DNA from: Heliocidaris erythrogramma
Lineage: Eukaryota; Echinodermata; Echinoidea; Camarodonta; Echinometridae
DNA: 64,000 nucleotides
Direction of reading: 5' to 3'
Assembly (NCBI GenBank): GCA_025617745.1
Contig: CM046870.1
Span: 27,423,927-27,487,926, forward strand
The notes under the pieces are model-generated. The model was not told the DNA's origin and searched no databases. It saw only the letters and a list, made by a program, of their open reading frames with translations. The position numbers were made by a program, and so were the translations under genes. Below, in pieces: positions 22,901 through 33,815 of the stretch. Each line of letters begins with the position of its first letter. Positions within the stretch are counted from its first letter, which is position 1.

Positions 22901-25646
22901 ATTATACCATGAAATATGACATATATAACTTCATTTGAGGATACTTTAGGTACTTACAATAATTTTCAAATAACTGTCGGCTTTCTTTTCGATGAGGATG
23001 ATATAAAAAAAGGCCTATTAATTGCCCGGCTCCTGTACTAAAGTGTATATATTTTGCAATACGCATGCGCGTCAGTATGTTTTTACGTACGTTCGGATTC
23101 TCACTCGCGAGAGACGAGAGGGAGGATTACAATTGAGTGAAAAAAAAGTGACATTTGATCGACTCTATACATTTCTGAGGAAGAGCTGATCTGCGGAAGG
23201 TCTATTTAGGTAAGTGGCATCACATATATGATACTTTAATTTCAAAAATATGTCCCTACGATACAATTATACATTGTCATTTGCCCATGTACATTGTCAA
23301 CTGCCCATGTAAATTGTGAGACCCACGTACATGACGGAATAGTAGTGGTTTCACTCAGGACGCTGCCACTTTCTGTGCCCTCCTTTTTACAAAATCCTGG
23401 ATCCGCCCCTGATGACAGAACTACATTTCTGTGCCTCCCCCCTTTAAAAAATCTTGGATCCGCCCCTGATAACAGCCCTGCATTTCTGTTTTTTTTAAAG
23501 AAAAACTGGCTTAACTATAGAATACCCTACCACATAGACTTATGTGCATAAACGACCAACACATAGGGTTAGGGTTAGGGTTGTGGTTAGGGTTATGTTT
23601 AAACTTAAAGTTAGGATTATGGTTAGAATTACGATTTACGGTAGCTAAAAAACTTAAGTCTTTGGATCATTACAGAAGCGTTGGTCAACTAATGGACATG
23701 GGGTCAACTTTTGTGGTGGGGTATTCTTTGCTCCAAGTTTTTTAGCTACCGTAAATCGTAATTCTAGTTTAAACATAACCCTAACCACAACCCTAACCCT
23801 ATGTGTTGGTCGTTTATGCACATAAGTCTAGGTGGTAGGGTATTCTATAGTTAAGCCAAAAACTTAAGTCTTTGGATTTAGCTTCATTAGAGAAGCGTTG
23901 GTCAACTAATGGACATGTGGTCAACTTTTGTGGTGGGGTATTCTATAGTTGCTCCGAAAAAGTCAACGCACCGTACCCTTTCAGCAAAACCGGGGGTTCT
24001 TTGGACGAATGGTGGCGTTCCAGTCAACACGACGCGACCGCGGGGGGGGGGGGGGGGGGGGGGGGGGGCACTCACATATACATTGTAATGTCACACATGT
24101 ATGTGCCGCTGTGACGTCCCCCATTTTCAACCTTCTCGGGCCGCTCCTATGATATGTGATTTTCACTAACTGCACCTCGACTGGCTTCCGACTCGCTCCC
24201 TAGATATGAGAAAACAATGCGCACAGCCCATTGTCCGGGAACGGTCGCTCCCTAGCCTCCCAGGCCAGCGCAGAAGGGGAGCTGGGCGGCCTAGTGCCCC
24301 GCCCTAGTACTAGAGGCGTGGCGGCTCAGCGAGATCAATCTGCATGCGACATCGAGTTCTGAATTCAGTGCAGTGGATGGCATGTACAGTCTGACAGTGT
24401 TAAAAACAACGCGCTGACTCAGCTCAGCACATGCACCACATGTGTACCACTCCCGGGTACATTTCTGTAAAATAGTTGGTATTTTCTGTCGCATGTACTA
24501 AAGGTATGGGGGGAAAATAAGATAAATATTTTAAATACTTGCTTTCAAATTCAGCCCTTAAAAATCTCACTCCTACCTCAAATGGCCGTTAGGAAGAACT
24601 TTTGATATTTACAGCAAAATCCAAAGTCAAAATCTTGTCCAAAACCGGAGAAATCCCCGCCGATTTGTTTCGCGATCGCGTGTTGTTTACAAACTGCCGA
24701 TGTCTTAGACTAAAATCGGCCAATATAAGTTTTGTCCACGAAGAAACTCGGGATCGCAAGGGCACATCGATCTTTACGATCGCGCACACAGAAAATCGGA
24801 ACTTTTCCGTGTACGCCATAGGGACCGAATTTTTGAGGACAAAACTCTTTTGGGGAGATGTCAGCGCCCGCGGCGACCAGGAAATGTACACAATGACTCG
24901 TTTCGCGAGAATCAACAGTAAATTGCGGATTTCATTTTTGTAAATATCTTTTCCAACATTGGTGAGTTGAATTTATTGTATTTCTTGGATATTTTGGGGT
25001 CGGTTTTTGAAAATTAAATGCCGATTTTGAGTGAATATTGGTGACTTTTGTGCAGTGGTGTTTTAAAAAGATGAGGTGTATGACTGCCCACATTATACAC
25101 ACGAAGTATAGGAATGTACCTATGAGTGATGTGTACCAGAGTAGTGAGATCGGGATCAGCTAAAATTACTAATACTAGGCCTAGGCCTAACTTAGGACTA
25201 ACATGCCTAATTAGCTCTGCCCAGAGCCCTTTCGCTCCTTAGACTCTCAAAAATGAGCTTCCTCAATTAACCATTTAGCTCCTTAGCCACCTATTTTGAG
25301 ATTGGCAGAGGCACACCCACATCCTAAAACAGGTTGAGTGCCCCCCCGGGACGCGACCCGACGCTCCCAGGCCCAACGCACCCTTTCGGTCAAACCCGGG
25401 GGGGGGTCCTTTGGACGAATGGTGGCAATGGCGTTCGCGTCAACGCGACGCGACGCAACGCTACCCACCCTTTCAGACTAAGCCTTATAAAACAGCTTAT
25501 TTGCCTTATATGAATAATTATAAGGTTCGAAATTCTTATCAGATGAAATAACAAAGGCAATTTCCCCTTGTGTGCAAGCCCGGTGTGCAAGCAGACAAAA
25601 TATGATGCCCATACAGCATACTTACAACAGCTACTTTCTGAGACAT
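15363..25646 (-). CDS. Carbonyl reductase-like SDR (paralog A)
   Basis: The six exons, in transcript order, are 25646-25626, 21718-21452, 20519-20410, 18426-18301, 16614-16470 and 15572-15363 (TAA at 15365-15363). All introns are GT-AG. The product is 292 residues, somewhat longer than the 277 of vertebrate CBR1. It starts MSQKVAV; the 21-nt first exon joins in phase to VTGSNTGIGLAIVRALCK, the NADPH-binding glycine motif. NNAGIAYK (about residue 93), the catalytic Ser in IVQVAS, YGTSK with catalytic Tyr and Lys, and CCPGY follow. CBR1-type enzymes are cytosolic monomeric NADPH-dependent reductases of quinones, aldehydes and ketones; the exact substrate here is unknown. Intron 1 is 3.9 kb and packed with hAT-like repeats. 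The gene is divergent from paralogs B and C and has lost the PPK N-terminus they share. Confidence 0.93.
16775..16968. repeat. AT-rich TTTATT low-complexity tract
   Basis: Almost 200 bp of T-rich (TTTA, TTTAA) sequence followed by a G run. It lies in intron 4 of carbonyl reductase A, probably the expanded tail of an old retroposed element. No other content was seen. Confidence 0.8.
17412..18256. repeat. Possible DNA transposon bounded by CCTGAGTC / GACTCAGG
   Basis: CCTGAGTCGAAT at the left and ATATGACTCAGG at the right are inverted. Just inside each end, CCGGTGTTCGATCGAA and CCGGTATTCGATCGAA occur in the same orientation rather than inverted, so the structure is mixed. It lies in intron 4 of carbonyl reductase A and ends 44 bp from exon 4. 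No coding region was recognised. Confidence 0.35.
19778..19832 (+). repeat. Interstitial telomere-like (TTAGGG)n array
   Basis: About eight head-to-tail GGGTTA units plus degenerate neighbours, in intron 3 of carbonyl reductase A. TTAGGG is the usual animal telomere repeat. Its place inside a gene shows this is internal, not a chromosome end. Confidence 0.9.
19879..20017. mobile_element. MITE, GGGGAGCGTTTCATCAAG subfamily, copy 3
   Basis: The ends GGGGAGCGTTTCATCAAGCG and GCTTGATGAAACGCTCCCC are inverted, and the core CTGAAATCCTTGCATCTGAT is shared with copies 1 and 2. It lies in intron 3 of carbonyl reductase A. A second copy of this subfamily lies in the opposite orientation at 52321-52456. 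Confidence 0.8.
20703..20860 (-). mobile_element. LINE 3' tail fragment
   Basis: Read on the minus strand, an A-run, GGAGTCACTCTTGACCAGCC and a 3' region end in an AATA microsatellite (the plus strand shows TTTATTTATTTATTTCC). This is the usual ending of truncated CR1/L2-like LINEs. It lies in intron 2 of carbonyl reductase A. Confidence 0.5.
22095..22215. repeat. AAAGGGTGCGTTG repeat, inverted relative to 23955-24040
   Basis: GACTGGAACGCCACCATTCG and CGGTTTTGCCGAAAGGGTGC are inverted here relative to 23955-24040 (CAAAACCGGGGGTTCTTTGG, CGAATGGTGGCGTTCCAGTC). A third copy lies at 25355-25475. All are in intron 1 of carbonyl reductase A. No coding function. Confidence 0.55.
22249..22795. mobile_element. 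Cluster of hAT-like MITEs, CAGGGGCGGATCCAGG ends
   Basis: The left terminus CAGGGGCGGATCCAGGATTT and right termini TCCTGGATCCGCCCCTG (about 22670-22686) and CCTGGATTCGCCCCTG (about 22770) are inverted. Interior phrases such as GGGGGCACAGAAATGCAGG are repeated, so several copies are nested or tandem. G-runs of up to 20 occur. Further copies or ends of this family lie near 11758, 23390-23480, 30878-31150, 38637, 43500-43555, 44345-44500 and 47260. Confidence 0.6.
23517..23957. repeat. Inverted repeat carrying telomere-like units, plus direct repeats
   Basis: The left arm (about 23517-23655) holds ATGTGCATAAACGACCAAC, GGGTTAGGGTTAGGGTTG and ACGATTTACGGTAGCTAAAA. The right arm (about 23732-23851) is its reverse complement. 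The 75-bp loop, with GCGTTGGTCAACTAATGGAC, is repeated directly after the right arm at 23868-23957. It lies in intron 1 of carbonyl reductase A. Confidence 0.7.
24042..25130 (+). repeat. 1.1-kb block matching two separated segments around paralog C
   Basis: Positions 24069-24360 match 51060-51370 (GCCGCTGTGACGTCCCCCAT, GCCCATTGTCCGGGAACGG). Positions 24480-25100 match 54670-55085 (ACTAAAGGTATGG, CAAAATCCAAAGTCAAAATC). Both matches are on the plus strand and in the same order. Between them, paralog C has 3.3 kb, including its promoter and exon 1, that is absent here. It lies antisense in intron 1 of gene A. It may be a relic of a deleted plus-strand reductase copy, or a dispersed repeat that was split near C. 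Confidence 0.5.
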
Positions 25647-26270
25647 TTTGATTCCACAACAAAGTCAAAGGCACAATACAGGATCAGGAAGAACGCGCCG
25701 ACAAACTATGACATGCCGAATAATTCTCCCATTTTTAAAAATGTTGCAGTAATGCAAAAATCCCAAAGAAAATAAATGATGCGATAATTAGATTAAAACC
25801 CAAAACACAAGAGGTGTTTTTTCATAAGCATATAATAGTAAGAGCTTAATATACAACATGTGTCGAAAAAAAAATTATATCTATACCTGGAACATGTGCT
25901 TTCCATACATAGTGAAAGTGGGCCATGATCATTTGGGAGTGGCTAATAAAGTGGATGTGAGCTAGACCTCCATATACCTACCTTGGAAAACGAAAACTAT
26001 ACCCCTTTGCAACCACGCAGATGAGTAACGTTCCATGTGAAAAAGGCTCTGTGCAGCTGTAGAAGAACATGGGCAGTTAAAAAACACACGATAAGAACTA
26101 CTTTCGAGCAAGACAATGGTGTAATAGTCCGAACATTGAAAATGCCCTTGAGTTGATTCATTTTTTCGAAAGCAGTTTTTATTGTGTTAAAAATTAATCG
26201 AGGTCATTATTAGTCCTTTATGGATACCCCAAATTGATTGAAGTTTTACTTAACTGAATATGTAGTAGAG
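25647..26270. other. Upstream flank of carbonyl reductase A
   Basis: This is the immediate 5' flank of the minus-strand gene. I saw no TATA box and none of the CCACGCCCC elements found upstream of paralogs B and C. No coding sequence was seen. Transcription start is not determinable here. Confidence 0.4.
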
Positions 26271-26271
26271 T

Positions 26272-28530
26272 CAATTCAATTCAATTCAATTTTTATTTCC
26301 ACAGATGCCAAACATATACATATAAAGAGAATACATGCATACAATAAAAAATGATCATGACTCTATAAAAGCGAATGCATGTAAAGAATGATGTAAAGTA
26401 ATGATTTGTCGAGGACTACCCCCAGTAATAAACAAAATGTACAATTCAGAAATAAATTTAAGGTCAAATAACGAGGTGGTACTAACAATGAAGAAAAAGA
26501 GGGAGGAAACGATCACAGAGAAGGGGAAAAACAGATACATCTACCTATACATAAATGATGAATTGTTTATCAGGAATAATCTCAACTTCGGCTTAAATGA
26601 ATACAATGAAGAACATTTTGTTTATATCAGGTGGAAGATGACTCCATAATGTGGGCCCACTGAAGGGTATTGTTTTTGTAGGAAAGAAGTCTTATAGCTA
26701 AGGGTATATGGAAATCGCTTGCATTTCCTGTAGCATAGGAATGAATAGAAGAGTTAGGTACAAAAATGTCATCAAAGACAGATGGCAAGTTATTGTGTTT
26801 ATACTAAAACATGAATTGACCCAGCTGCAATTTACATTTAAAATATTCATCTGTTTAAATAGGGGTGCAGTTTGTGCTAGGTATAAGGTGATTTGGTTAT
26901 CCAACGCAGGGGCCGCGGGACGTCTTGGAAAGTGGAGGGGCTGAGTGGGCTGCGTGTATAACCACAATTTTGCACTGCCATACGTTTGCACGTGTTTACT
27001 GAAAAAAGTGTGGGGGGGGGGCAGGGGCTAAAGCCCCCAGCCCCCCCCCGGTTCCGCGGTCCCTGAAACATAGGGCTTTCTTTTGAAGGACCAGTACCAA
27101 CAACCTATTCAAAAGGGTCGCCTAGCAGTTGCCCCAAACAATATTTGCATAAGACAAGTAAGGAAGTAACAATGTATTGTACAGACTGCATAATATTCGT
27201 AAAGGAAATAGTTTGTGTACAGCATGAAGAACACCGATTGCACTTGAAATTTTAGAGGCAATGTAATTAACATGACTTTTCCAGTTTCAACCTTCATCTA
27301 TGAATATTCCCCAAAATTTTGTTGAACATACTCTGGATAAATATTCGCCATTAAACTGCACACGTGACTCATCAAAGTCAACATGAATATTTCTGCCTTT
27401 AATCACAATATAATTAGTTTTATTCATGTTCACCATTAATTTATTAGTATAAAACCAGCCAGAAACCTTCTCCAATTCTATTTTTAAAGCTCTATTCAAT
27501 TGCTGGACAGATTTACCAGAGAGAAACATATTTGTGTCATCGGCAAATAAGATAAATGTCAGTTTACTGGAAACATAATGAAGATCATTGATGAATAATA
27601 AAAACAATGGGGGACCAAGGATACTCCCTTGAGGAATTCCGGTTGTAATATTACATAAATGTAAAGACTGTTGTTCAATAACAACAAATTGTTTACGATT
27701 GCCTCTAATGCCATAAAACGAGAGTTTTTGTAACAATAATGAATGATTCACACTATCAAAATCCTTTGAAATATCAAGAAAAATACCAATTGAAACCAGG
27801 TTTTTTTTCTATTGCACGAGATACATAATTCATAAATTCAATTAAAGCCATGGAAGTTGAGTATTTCTGTCTGAATCCAAATTGTCTAGAGTAAAAAATA
27901 TTATTTTTATCAATGTAATCAATGAGTCGTCTGTAAACAAGTTTTTCTAAAATCTTGGAAAATACTGGCAGGATTGATATTGGGCGATAGTTATCTAAAC
28001 ACTCTTTACCCTTGCTTTTACATATATGAACTACTTTAGCAATCTTTAATTGATCCGGTATGACATTTGAGTTAATTAGTTATCTTTAGGTTATCTTTGA
28101 TAACATATTCGGGACTGTTATTTTGGCGTTTTTGCTTTATAATTTCATTTAGGTATTTCCAGGTCTTTTTGATATCATTTTTCACAGTGTTAAATTTCTT
28201 ATAAAAGTATTCATGTTTTGCATGCCTAATGTCATTATTTAATGAATTTCTAGCATGTTTATAATTACTCTCACGAGAAGGAGATGGTTTCAGAATAAAG
28301 TTCTTATACAGCTTATTTTTCTTTTTACATCTCTTCCTATGATCATTAGTTAACCAAGGCCTAATACAATTAAGTATCATTTTTCAGACGAACTTTCTTC
28401 AAAGGAAAGCATTCATTAAACAATTTCATAAAGGTTTGCAGAAATATATCATATTTTATGTTTGTATTAGGTTCATTATAAAAGTCATAAAAATCTGTTA
28501 CATACAAATTTTCACTGACATTTGTATACC
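26272..28530 (-). pseudogene. LINE retrotransposon (CR1/L2/Jockey-like), decayed
   Basis: Read on the minus strand from about 28530: endonuclease-to-RT linker (RPWLTNDHRKRCKKKNKLYK), then RT blocks NYRPISILPVFSKILEKL, FGFRQKYSTSMALIEF, DISKDFDSVNHSLL, GIPQGSILGPPLFLLFINDL and catalytic FADDTNMF. WKSHVNYIASKISSAIGVL, LLPYLSYANIVWGN and TAPLFKQMNILNVN follow. The 3' end is an ATTGA microsatellite at about 26272-26292. Several frameshifts and stops occur. About 100 residues appear deleted near 28070, where DNLKITN is followed directly by NVIPDQLKIAK. A separate 159-bp DNA element interrupts it at 26907-27065. The copy is dead. Confidence 0.88.
26907..27065. mobile_element. 159-bp hAT-like MITE inside the LINE
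   Basis: Ends CAGGGGCCGCGGGAC and, on the other strand, CAGGGACCGCGGAACC are inverted repeats of the CAGGG hAT type. It separates LINE residues QKKALC from AQTAPLFK, which are close together in intact LINEs of this group. No clear 8-bp target duplication is left. Confidence 0.65.
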
Positions 28531-28773
28531 AGGTTCAGATATCTGAGATAATAATGGGGAGATATTACAGGTCAGTAACATCTCGTAGATTGATGCAGCG
28601 ATGGGCTCCTAATTGGTACACGAATTCACAGAAAGAAAAAAATAATTACTACATGAGATGCTCCGAGGTAGAAAAAGTGGGTAGGGTATCAAAAGCATAT
28701 CGCTACATGGAATCAAAATTTTACGTAGTATGTTAAATGATGGACCTGGTTAAATGACTTTTGGCACTTGGCA

Positions 28774-29110
28774 CACAGGAGGTCCAGAGGCCACAAAATG
28801 AAACTGGACAAACAGTATTTTCGGCTTGATTTGAGGAAACATTTTTTCAGCAACAGAATTGTGGATTTGTGGAATAGTCTTCCTGAATGTTATCTCAGCA
28901 ACTTCTGTAAACTGCTTCAAGAATAGACTAGATAAATACTGGTATAAAAACTATGATCTTGTTTACAATATCTTCCACACATAATTGTCCTTTCCCACAC
29001 ATATATTCGACTTGTTATGGAAAATGTATAATCATATGATACAACAAGCTACGATCGATGAACAAGCATTCGTCCTATATTATCGTGGGATTAAAGTAAA
29101 GTAAAGTAAG
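28774..29110 (+). pseudogene. LINE C-terminal fragment (CR1/L2-like), plus strand
   Basis: The frame reads RSRGHKMKLDKQYFRLDL, then RKHFFSNRIVDLWNSLPE, shifts near 28893, and continues with VISATSVNCFKNRLDKYW. This is the conserved segment after the reverse transcriptase in CR1/L2-like LINEs. It ends with an AAAGT microsatellite tail at about 29092-29109. It lies tail-away from the minus-strand LINE, so it is a separate insertion. Confidence 0.8.
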
Positions 29111-29242
29111 TAATATTTATTCCAAACTGCAATACACAATATCAGTCCCCCTTTCTCTTTAGCTCTCCTCTACCACTTTTGATAGCCCTTTTAATTATTT
29201 TCTGATACATCTACTTGACGTCGATTTTACATCAGAGCAAAG

Positions 29243-29482
29243 CAAAGAAGAAGATGAAGAAGAAGAAGGAGAAGAAGAAGAAGGAGAAGGAGAAGGAGAA
29301 GGAGAAGGAGAAGAAGGAGAAGGAGGAGAAGGAGAAGGAGAAGAAGGGGAAGGAGGAGAAGGAGGAGAAGGAGAAGGAGAAGGAGAAGGAGGAGAAGAAG
29401 AAGATGAAGAAGAAGATGAAGAAGAAAAAAGAAAAAAGAAAAAGAAAAAGAAAAAGAAAAAGAAGAACAGGAAGAGGAGGAG
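29243..29482 (+). repeat. Polypurine GAAGGA microsatellite
   Basis: About 240 bp of GAA, GGA and GAAAAA units with all purines on the plus strand. It gives artificial Lys/Glu and Leu/Phe reading frames on both strands. Such tracts can form triplex DNA. It lies between the LINE fragments and the repeat blocks upstream of gene B. Confidence 0.9.
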
Positions 29483-29484
29483 GA

Positions 29485-31330
29485 GGAGGAGTTACCTTTC
29501 GTGAGTACACTGTCCAAATTTCTTCTGAAAAGACGCGCTCGGTCCAAGCGCGGTATTAATCTCTTTTCAAAATTATATTACGTAATACGATATGATGACT
29601 CAGCAGATGTTAGCAGATTCTGGACAGTTCGACCTATTTACACAACCCATGACCATGACCTATAAACAGACCTGTACATACCTATCTATATACAATATGT
29701 TCTACAACACTGACCGAAAGGTACTGCCTACTGGCTTATAAACAGAACAGGCCATCACACTTGCATTAGCAAATTACACGGTGAAATTGACGACAGACAC
29801 TCAACAATGAAACGTGTAGCAGTGGTAATGATCTTATTTTATTGATATGGTTTATAATTTATATCATTATGTTGAGAATGAGTTGATCTTCTGTCAGAAA
29901 GTAGGCCTATATATTCAGCCTATCCTGCATGCAGGTTGTGGTCGATCGTTTAGCAATAGCCTAATAGGTCTAACATTGTACCGTTATATATTCCACTCTC
30001 TATATATTAACTAGATTCTTAGAGAGATAGATTTCGAGGAATCTGGTGAAGTCTTGGTCAAGATAATTCATACAGATGATTTTTTTCAGAGAGCAAATGC
30101 TAGTCGTAAGATATTCCGTGCGTCAGAGCGGTGAAGGCGGTGGGATGGGAGGGGGGGGGGGGGGTGTTCCCCCTCCCATAGCGAGCTATAGCATTTTAAA
30201 GCTAAATGTATTTTGTATGATATTTGTTATGATTTGTGATATTTGTTATGGTTTTTAATGAAATGTGAAAATATACTTGAAACTTGAAACTTAACTCTTT
30301 CAGTGCCGATGTGATAGACTTGTCATTTTCATTCACCAATTGCTCGACCAGCACAGGAAAGGTATAATGGTGGTCAATGTATATCAAAATTTTGAGCATA
30401 AATCAATCATTCTAAATAAATGATTATATGCTACCATATAGAAATTTTCAGAGAAAATTGCAGATTTTATAAAAGATATTACCTTATTTCAACAGTAAAC
30501 ATTAGTAAACAACTGAGAAACCAAATCATAATGGACAAAACAGAAACTCAAATGCAGTTTTCAATTATTCTTATGCACAAAGTTGGGTAAAGTAATAATG
30601 TGTGATTATCATGAGAAATTTAGTAACAATTCTCTTTGTTTTGCTTGTTACCTTTATCGTTCTGTGATCCAGTTCGATGTATGGGCAGTTGTTTTGGAGC
30701 TAGTCTACATGAGTTTTTATTCCTATGCCACTTTCTTTCTTTTTTATGTGTTAAAAATCTACTCCCTTTTATTCTGGCAAAGCAACACGTGGTTTGAACG
30801 GATGACCCTAAGTTGTTATTACTAAACTTTGCATAAATATGCCAAGCGAGCAATGATGCTCCATTATGTTTCATAGGGGCGTATCCGGGGGGGGGGGGGG
30901 GTGGGGCGCAACAGGCGCCCCCCCTATTGGCCGTCGTAAAAAAAGAAATCTAGCAACAAAAAAAAAATCCTCATACCAATTGAAAATATTGTTCATTAAA
31001 TAGGCTTCAAAATTGGTCACATATAGCACTATTTCGCATCTCAGCCCTTCTTCAGAAGCAAAAATTTTCCAAAGACCCCTCCCCCATGACGGCGATCAAT
31101 AATTCCTGGCGCCCCCCCCCCTATTGGGAAATCCTGGATACGCCACTGTTTCAACTATTTGTATGCTGCAAGACATGACTAGTAATTTGTCATTCACTGT
31201 AAAATGTGCTTAACTTTATCAAGGAGTATCAACCACATCATTCTTGAGCGTGTGGTATTGGTGAATTTAGTGTAGGGTGTGGCTGCGCCCCGGCCGACCG
31301 ACCCTCGTGTCAGGTGCGCCATGACGTGGT
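29485..31330. other. Non-coding stretch with LINE tail and hAT-like repeat
   Basis: No exon was recognised. A GAAACTT-tailed fragment ends near 30292. A hAT-like MITE runs from about 30876 (AGGGGCGTATCCGG) to 31150 (CCTGGATACGCCACTG), with G and C runs inside its ends. Confidence 0.45.
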
Positions 31331-31347
31331 TGCATCAGGGTTGCATA

Positions 31348-31505
31348 CAGTGCCGTATATAGATAGAGTCTGGCCAACTCGGCTCCAGTTGGGTAACAAC
31401 ATGGCGCATATTCCTTTGTTGCAAGTTTACATAACAAAGGAATATACGCCATGTTGCTACCCAACTGAAACCGAGTTGGCCAGACTCTCTCTCTATACGG
31501 CACTG
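31348..31505. mobile_element. 158-bp hAT-type foldback MITE with 8-bp target duplication
   Basis: Ends CAGTGCCGTATATAGATAGA and CTCTCTCTATACGGCACTG are inverted, and the arms pair for nearly the whole element (GTCTGGCCAACTCGG, CAACATGGCG against their complements). The 8-bp GTTGCATA flanks it at 31340-31347 and 31506-31513. CAGTG ends with an 8-bp duplication fit the hAT superfamily. A related element with CAGAGCCATCTA ends lies at 48249-48415. Confidence 0.9.
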
Positions 31506-31639
31506 GTTGCATAGTACTCGACGCACTCAGGGTCCATTGTGTGAAAGAACGTATTTTTATTTCATAACTTTCTTATTGTTGTCCAATTTCGTTCAAACTT
31601 TCACCAATCTGATTCTCTGATTTTTCCTCTTTCATTCAG

Positions 31640-32735
31640 ACTTGCCATCAGGGTATTGGGCAAGGACATAAAACAAGAATTTGTGCCATGTCGCTACCCA
31701 CTTTTTCGCATAGTTTGTAAAATCTGTGTACAGAAAGACGGTTCTTTTCATGTACTGTTGAAACTACCACTTAATTGATAATGCCAAAGAGCAAGAAGTA
31801 CATGACATTTTTTGTATATAAATACACTGTAATAAGAGTTAATCCAATCTATATTGTTTCTTGTGTTGTACAGTTATTGTATCATCCTAAGTCTAATGAA
31901 TTATTGTCAAAAATTTCCATTTTATATGGGCCAGACTCGGTTTGGATAGGGCTATGTACTTAGAGCTTCCATGTATTTTTTGAGTGTGTATAAATATAAA
32001 TATTTTCAAAATATTTTTTTAATCTCCTTAGATTTCAAGTGAATAACATAATTCTGTTGCAAGAATACATTATGTAATGTGAAAATAAAATTTCTAATAA
32101 CAGTAGTATATTGATGGTTTCTGTGTGATTTTTTAAACTTCAGTATTCATAAATTGTGAACTAAGTTGTATAAAGGGTTTGCCAAAATAGATTTTTTTTT
32201 TAATGTGATAAATAAAACTCTTTTCAAGAAACGCTTGTATTGCAAGTTTGGTGTTGACTTCATGGGGAATAAAGGAATTATTTCATCAAAATCTAATGCA
32301 CTGTCAACAAAAGAAATATCAAAGAATTTTCCAGAATGAGACCAGAGACTGATTACAGAGAAGGCCTATTCTATACTGAATAGAAGTATTGTGTTGCCGG
32401 TCTATAGTAAATCATGCTAAAACATGGTGAAGTTCTGCGTACTCTGACAATTTGTGTCTTTTCGTTTTTTGTTGAGGATACAATTATGCAGCAGTATGCG
32501 TGGTGAAAAGGTAATTTTGCTATTAAAACTCAGGATGACTACAAGCGAAATGGAACGGTCTTGCATGTGACGCAGTAGGTTTAATTTGTTCTCGCCTGCA
32601 CAGCGGAGCGAGACTATAGGCGTCACTATCCCGTCGGCTTAAAAAGAGTAAGTGATGTCCACAGAGAATAATGCATCAAATAAAAAAAAAGAGATAAAAT
32701 TTGCCATTAAAATTTAAACCAAGTTTTTGTAGGTT
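31640..32735 (+). repeat. 1.1-kb duplicated block, copy 1
   Basis: It runs from GGGCAAGGACATAAAAC through TACTTAGAGCTTCCATGTAT, ATTGTGAACTAAGTTGTATA and GAGACTATAGGCGTCAC to AAACCAAGTTTTTGTAGG. Near-identical sequence occurs at 49090-50178 downstream of gene B, and a third, interrupted copy begins directly at 32737. No credible ORF. It behaves as part of a segmental duplication around the reductase genes or as a non-autonomous mobile element. Confidence 0.8.
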
Positions 32736-33209
32736 TTTTGGGCAAGGACATAAAACAAGAATTTGTGCCATGTCGCTACCCACTTTTTCGCATAGTTTGT
32801 AAAATATGTGTACAGAAAGACGGTTCTTTTCATGTACTGTTGAAACTACCACTTAATTGATAATGCCAAAGAGCAAGAAGTACATGACATTTTTTGTATA
32901 TAAATACACTGTAATAAGAGTTAATCCAATCTATATTGTTTCTTGTGTTGTACAGTTATTGTATCATCCTAAGTCTAATGAATTATTGTCAAAAATTTCC
33001 ATTTTATATGGGCCAGACTCGGTTTGGATAGGGCTATGTACTTAGAGCTTCCATGTATTTTTGATTGTGTATAGATATAGATACTGTATTTTCAAAGTAA
33101 TTTTTTAATCTCCTTTGAATAGATTTCAAGTGAATAACAGATATTGCAAGAATACATTATGTTATGTGATAATAAAATACCTCATAACAGTAGTACGCTG
33201 GGGGTCTGC

Positions 33210-33815
33210 TCGCTAGTCAGAAGGACCGCTATTCATAAAAAAAAAAAATTCATAAGGACCGCTATTCATAATAAGACATAAGGGTTGCTATTCATAAGGG
33301 TAATTATTCATAAGGACCGCCATTCATAATAAGACATAAGGATCGCTATTCATAATATGGAAAGAGGGTCGCTATTCATAATACCAAATCAGGGTCGTTA
33401 ATCATAAGGGTCCCTATTCATAATACGAAAATAGGGTCGCTATTCATGAAGGTCGCTATTCATAAAGGTCGCTATTCATAAAGGTCAATATTCATAAGGG
33501 TCGCTATTCATAATCACAAAAGAGGGTCGCTATTCATAATCACAGAAGAGGGTCGCTATTCATAATCGGAGAAGAGGGTCGCTATTCATAATCACAAAAG
33601 AGGGTCGCTATTCATAATCGGAGAAGAGGGTCGCTATTCATAATCGGAGAAGAGGGTCGCTATTCATAATCGGAGAAGAGGGTCGCTATTCATAATCACA
33701 GAAGAGGGTCGCTATTCATAATCGGAGAAGTGGGTCGCTATTCATAATCACAAAAGAGGGTCGCTGTTCATAATCACAGAAGAGGGTCGCTATTCATAAT
33801 CAAAGAAGAGGGTTG
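33210..33815 (+). repeat. Left tandem array of the TU-like element
   Basis: About 23 units with core GGGTCGCTATTCATAAT separated by CACAAAAGA, CGGAGAAGA or similar spacers, giving a period of about 26 bp in the inner, most regular part. The outer 200 bp is more diverged (AAGGACCGCTATTCATAA). The array is inverted at 37584-38340. Confidence 0.92.

Noticed and set aside
24589-24943. Overlapping 108- and 113-residue frames on opposite strands
   Set aside because: Neither has a recognisable domain; the homologous segment near gene C (54660-54980) is interrupted, so coding is not conserved.
29215-29559. Lys/Glu-rich reading frame of 114 residues
   Set aside because: It is the translation of a polypurine microsatellite; the opposite strand gives Leu/Phe/Ser runs. 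No start context or conserved domain.
33210-33815. Regular repeats with short spacers resembling a CRISPR array
   Set aside because: Spacers are few, short (about 9 bp) and recurrent, the array is mirrored at 37584-38340, and both sit inside a transposon with a target duplication. The host is an animal.
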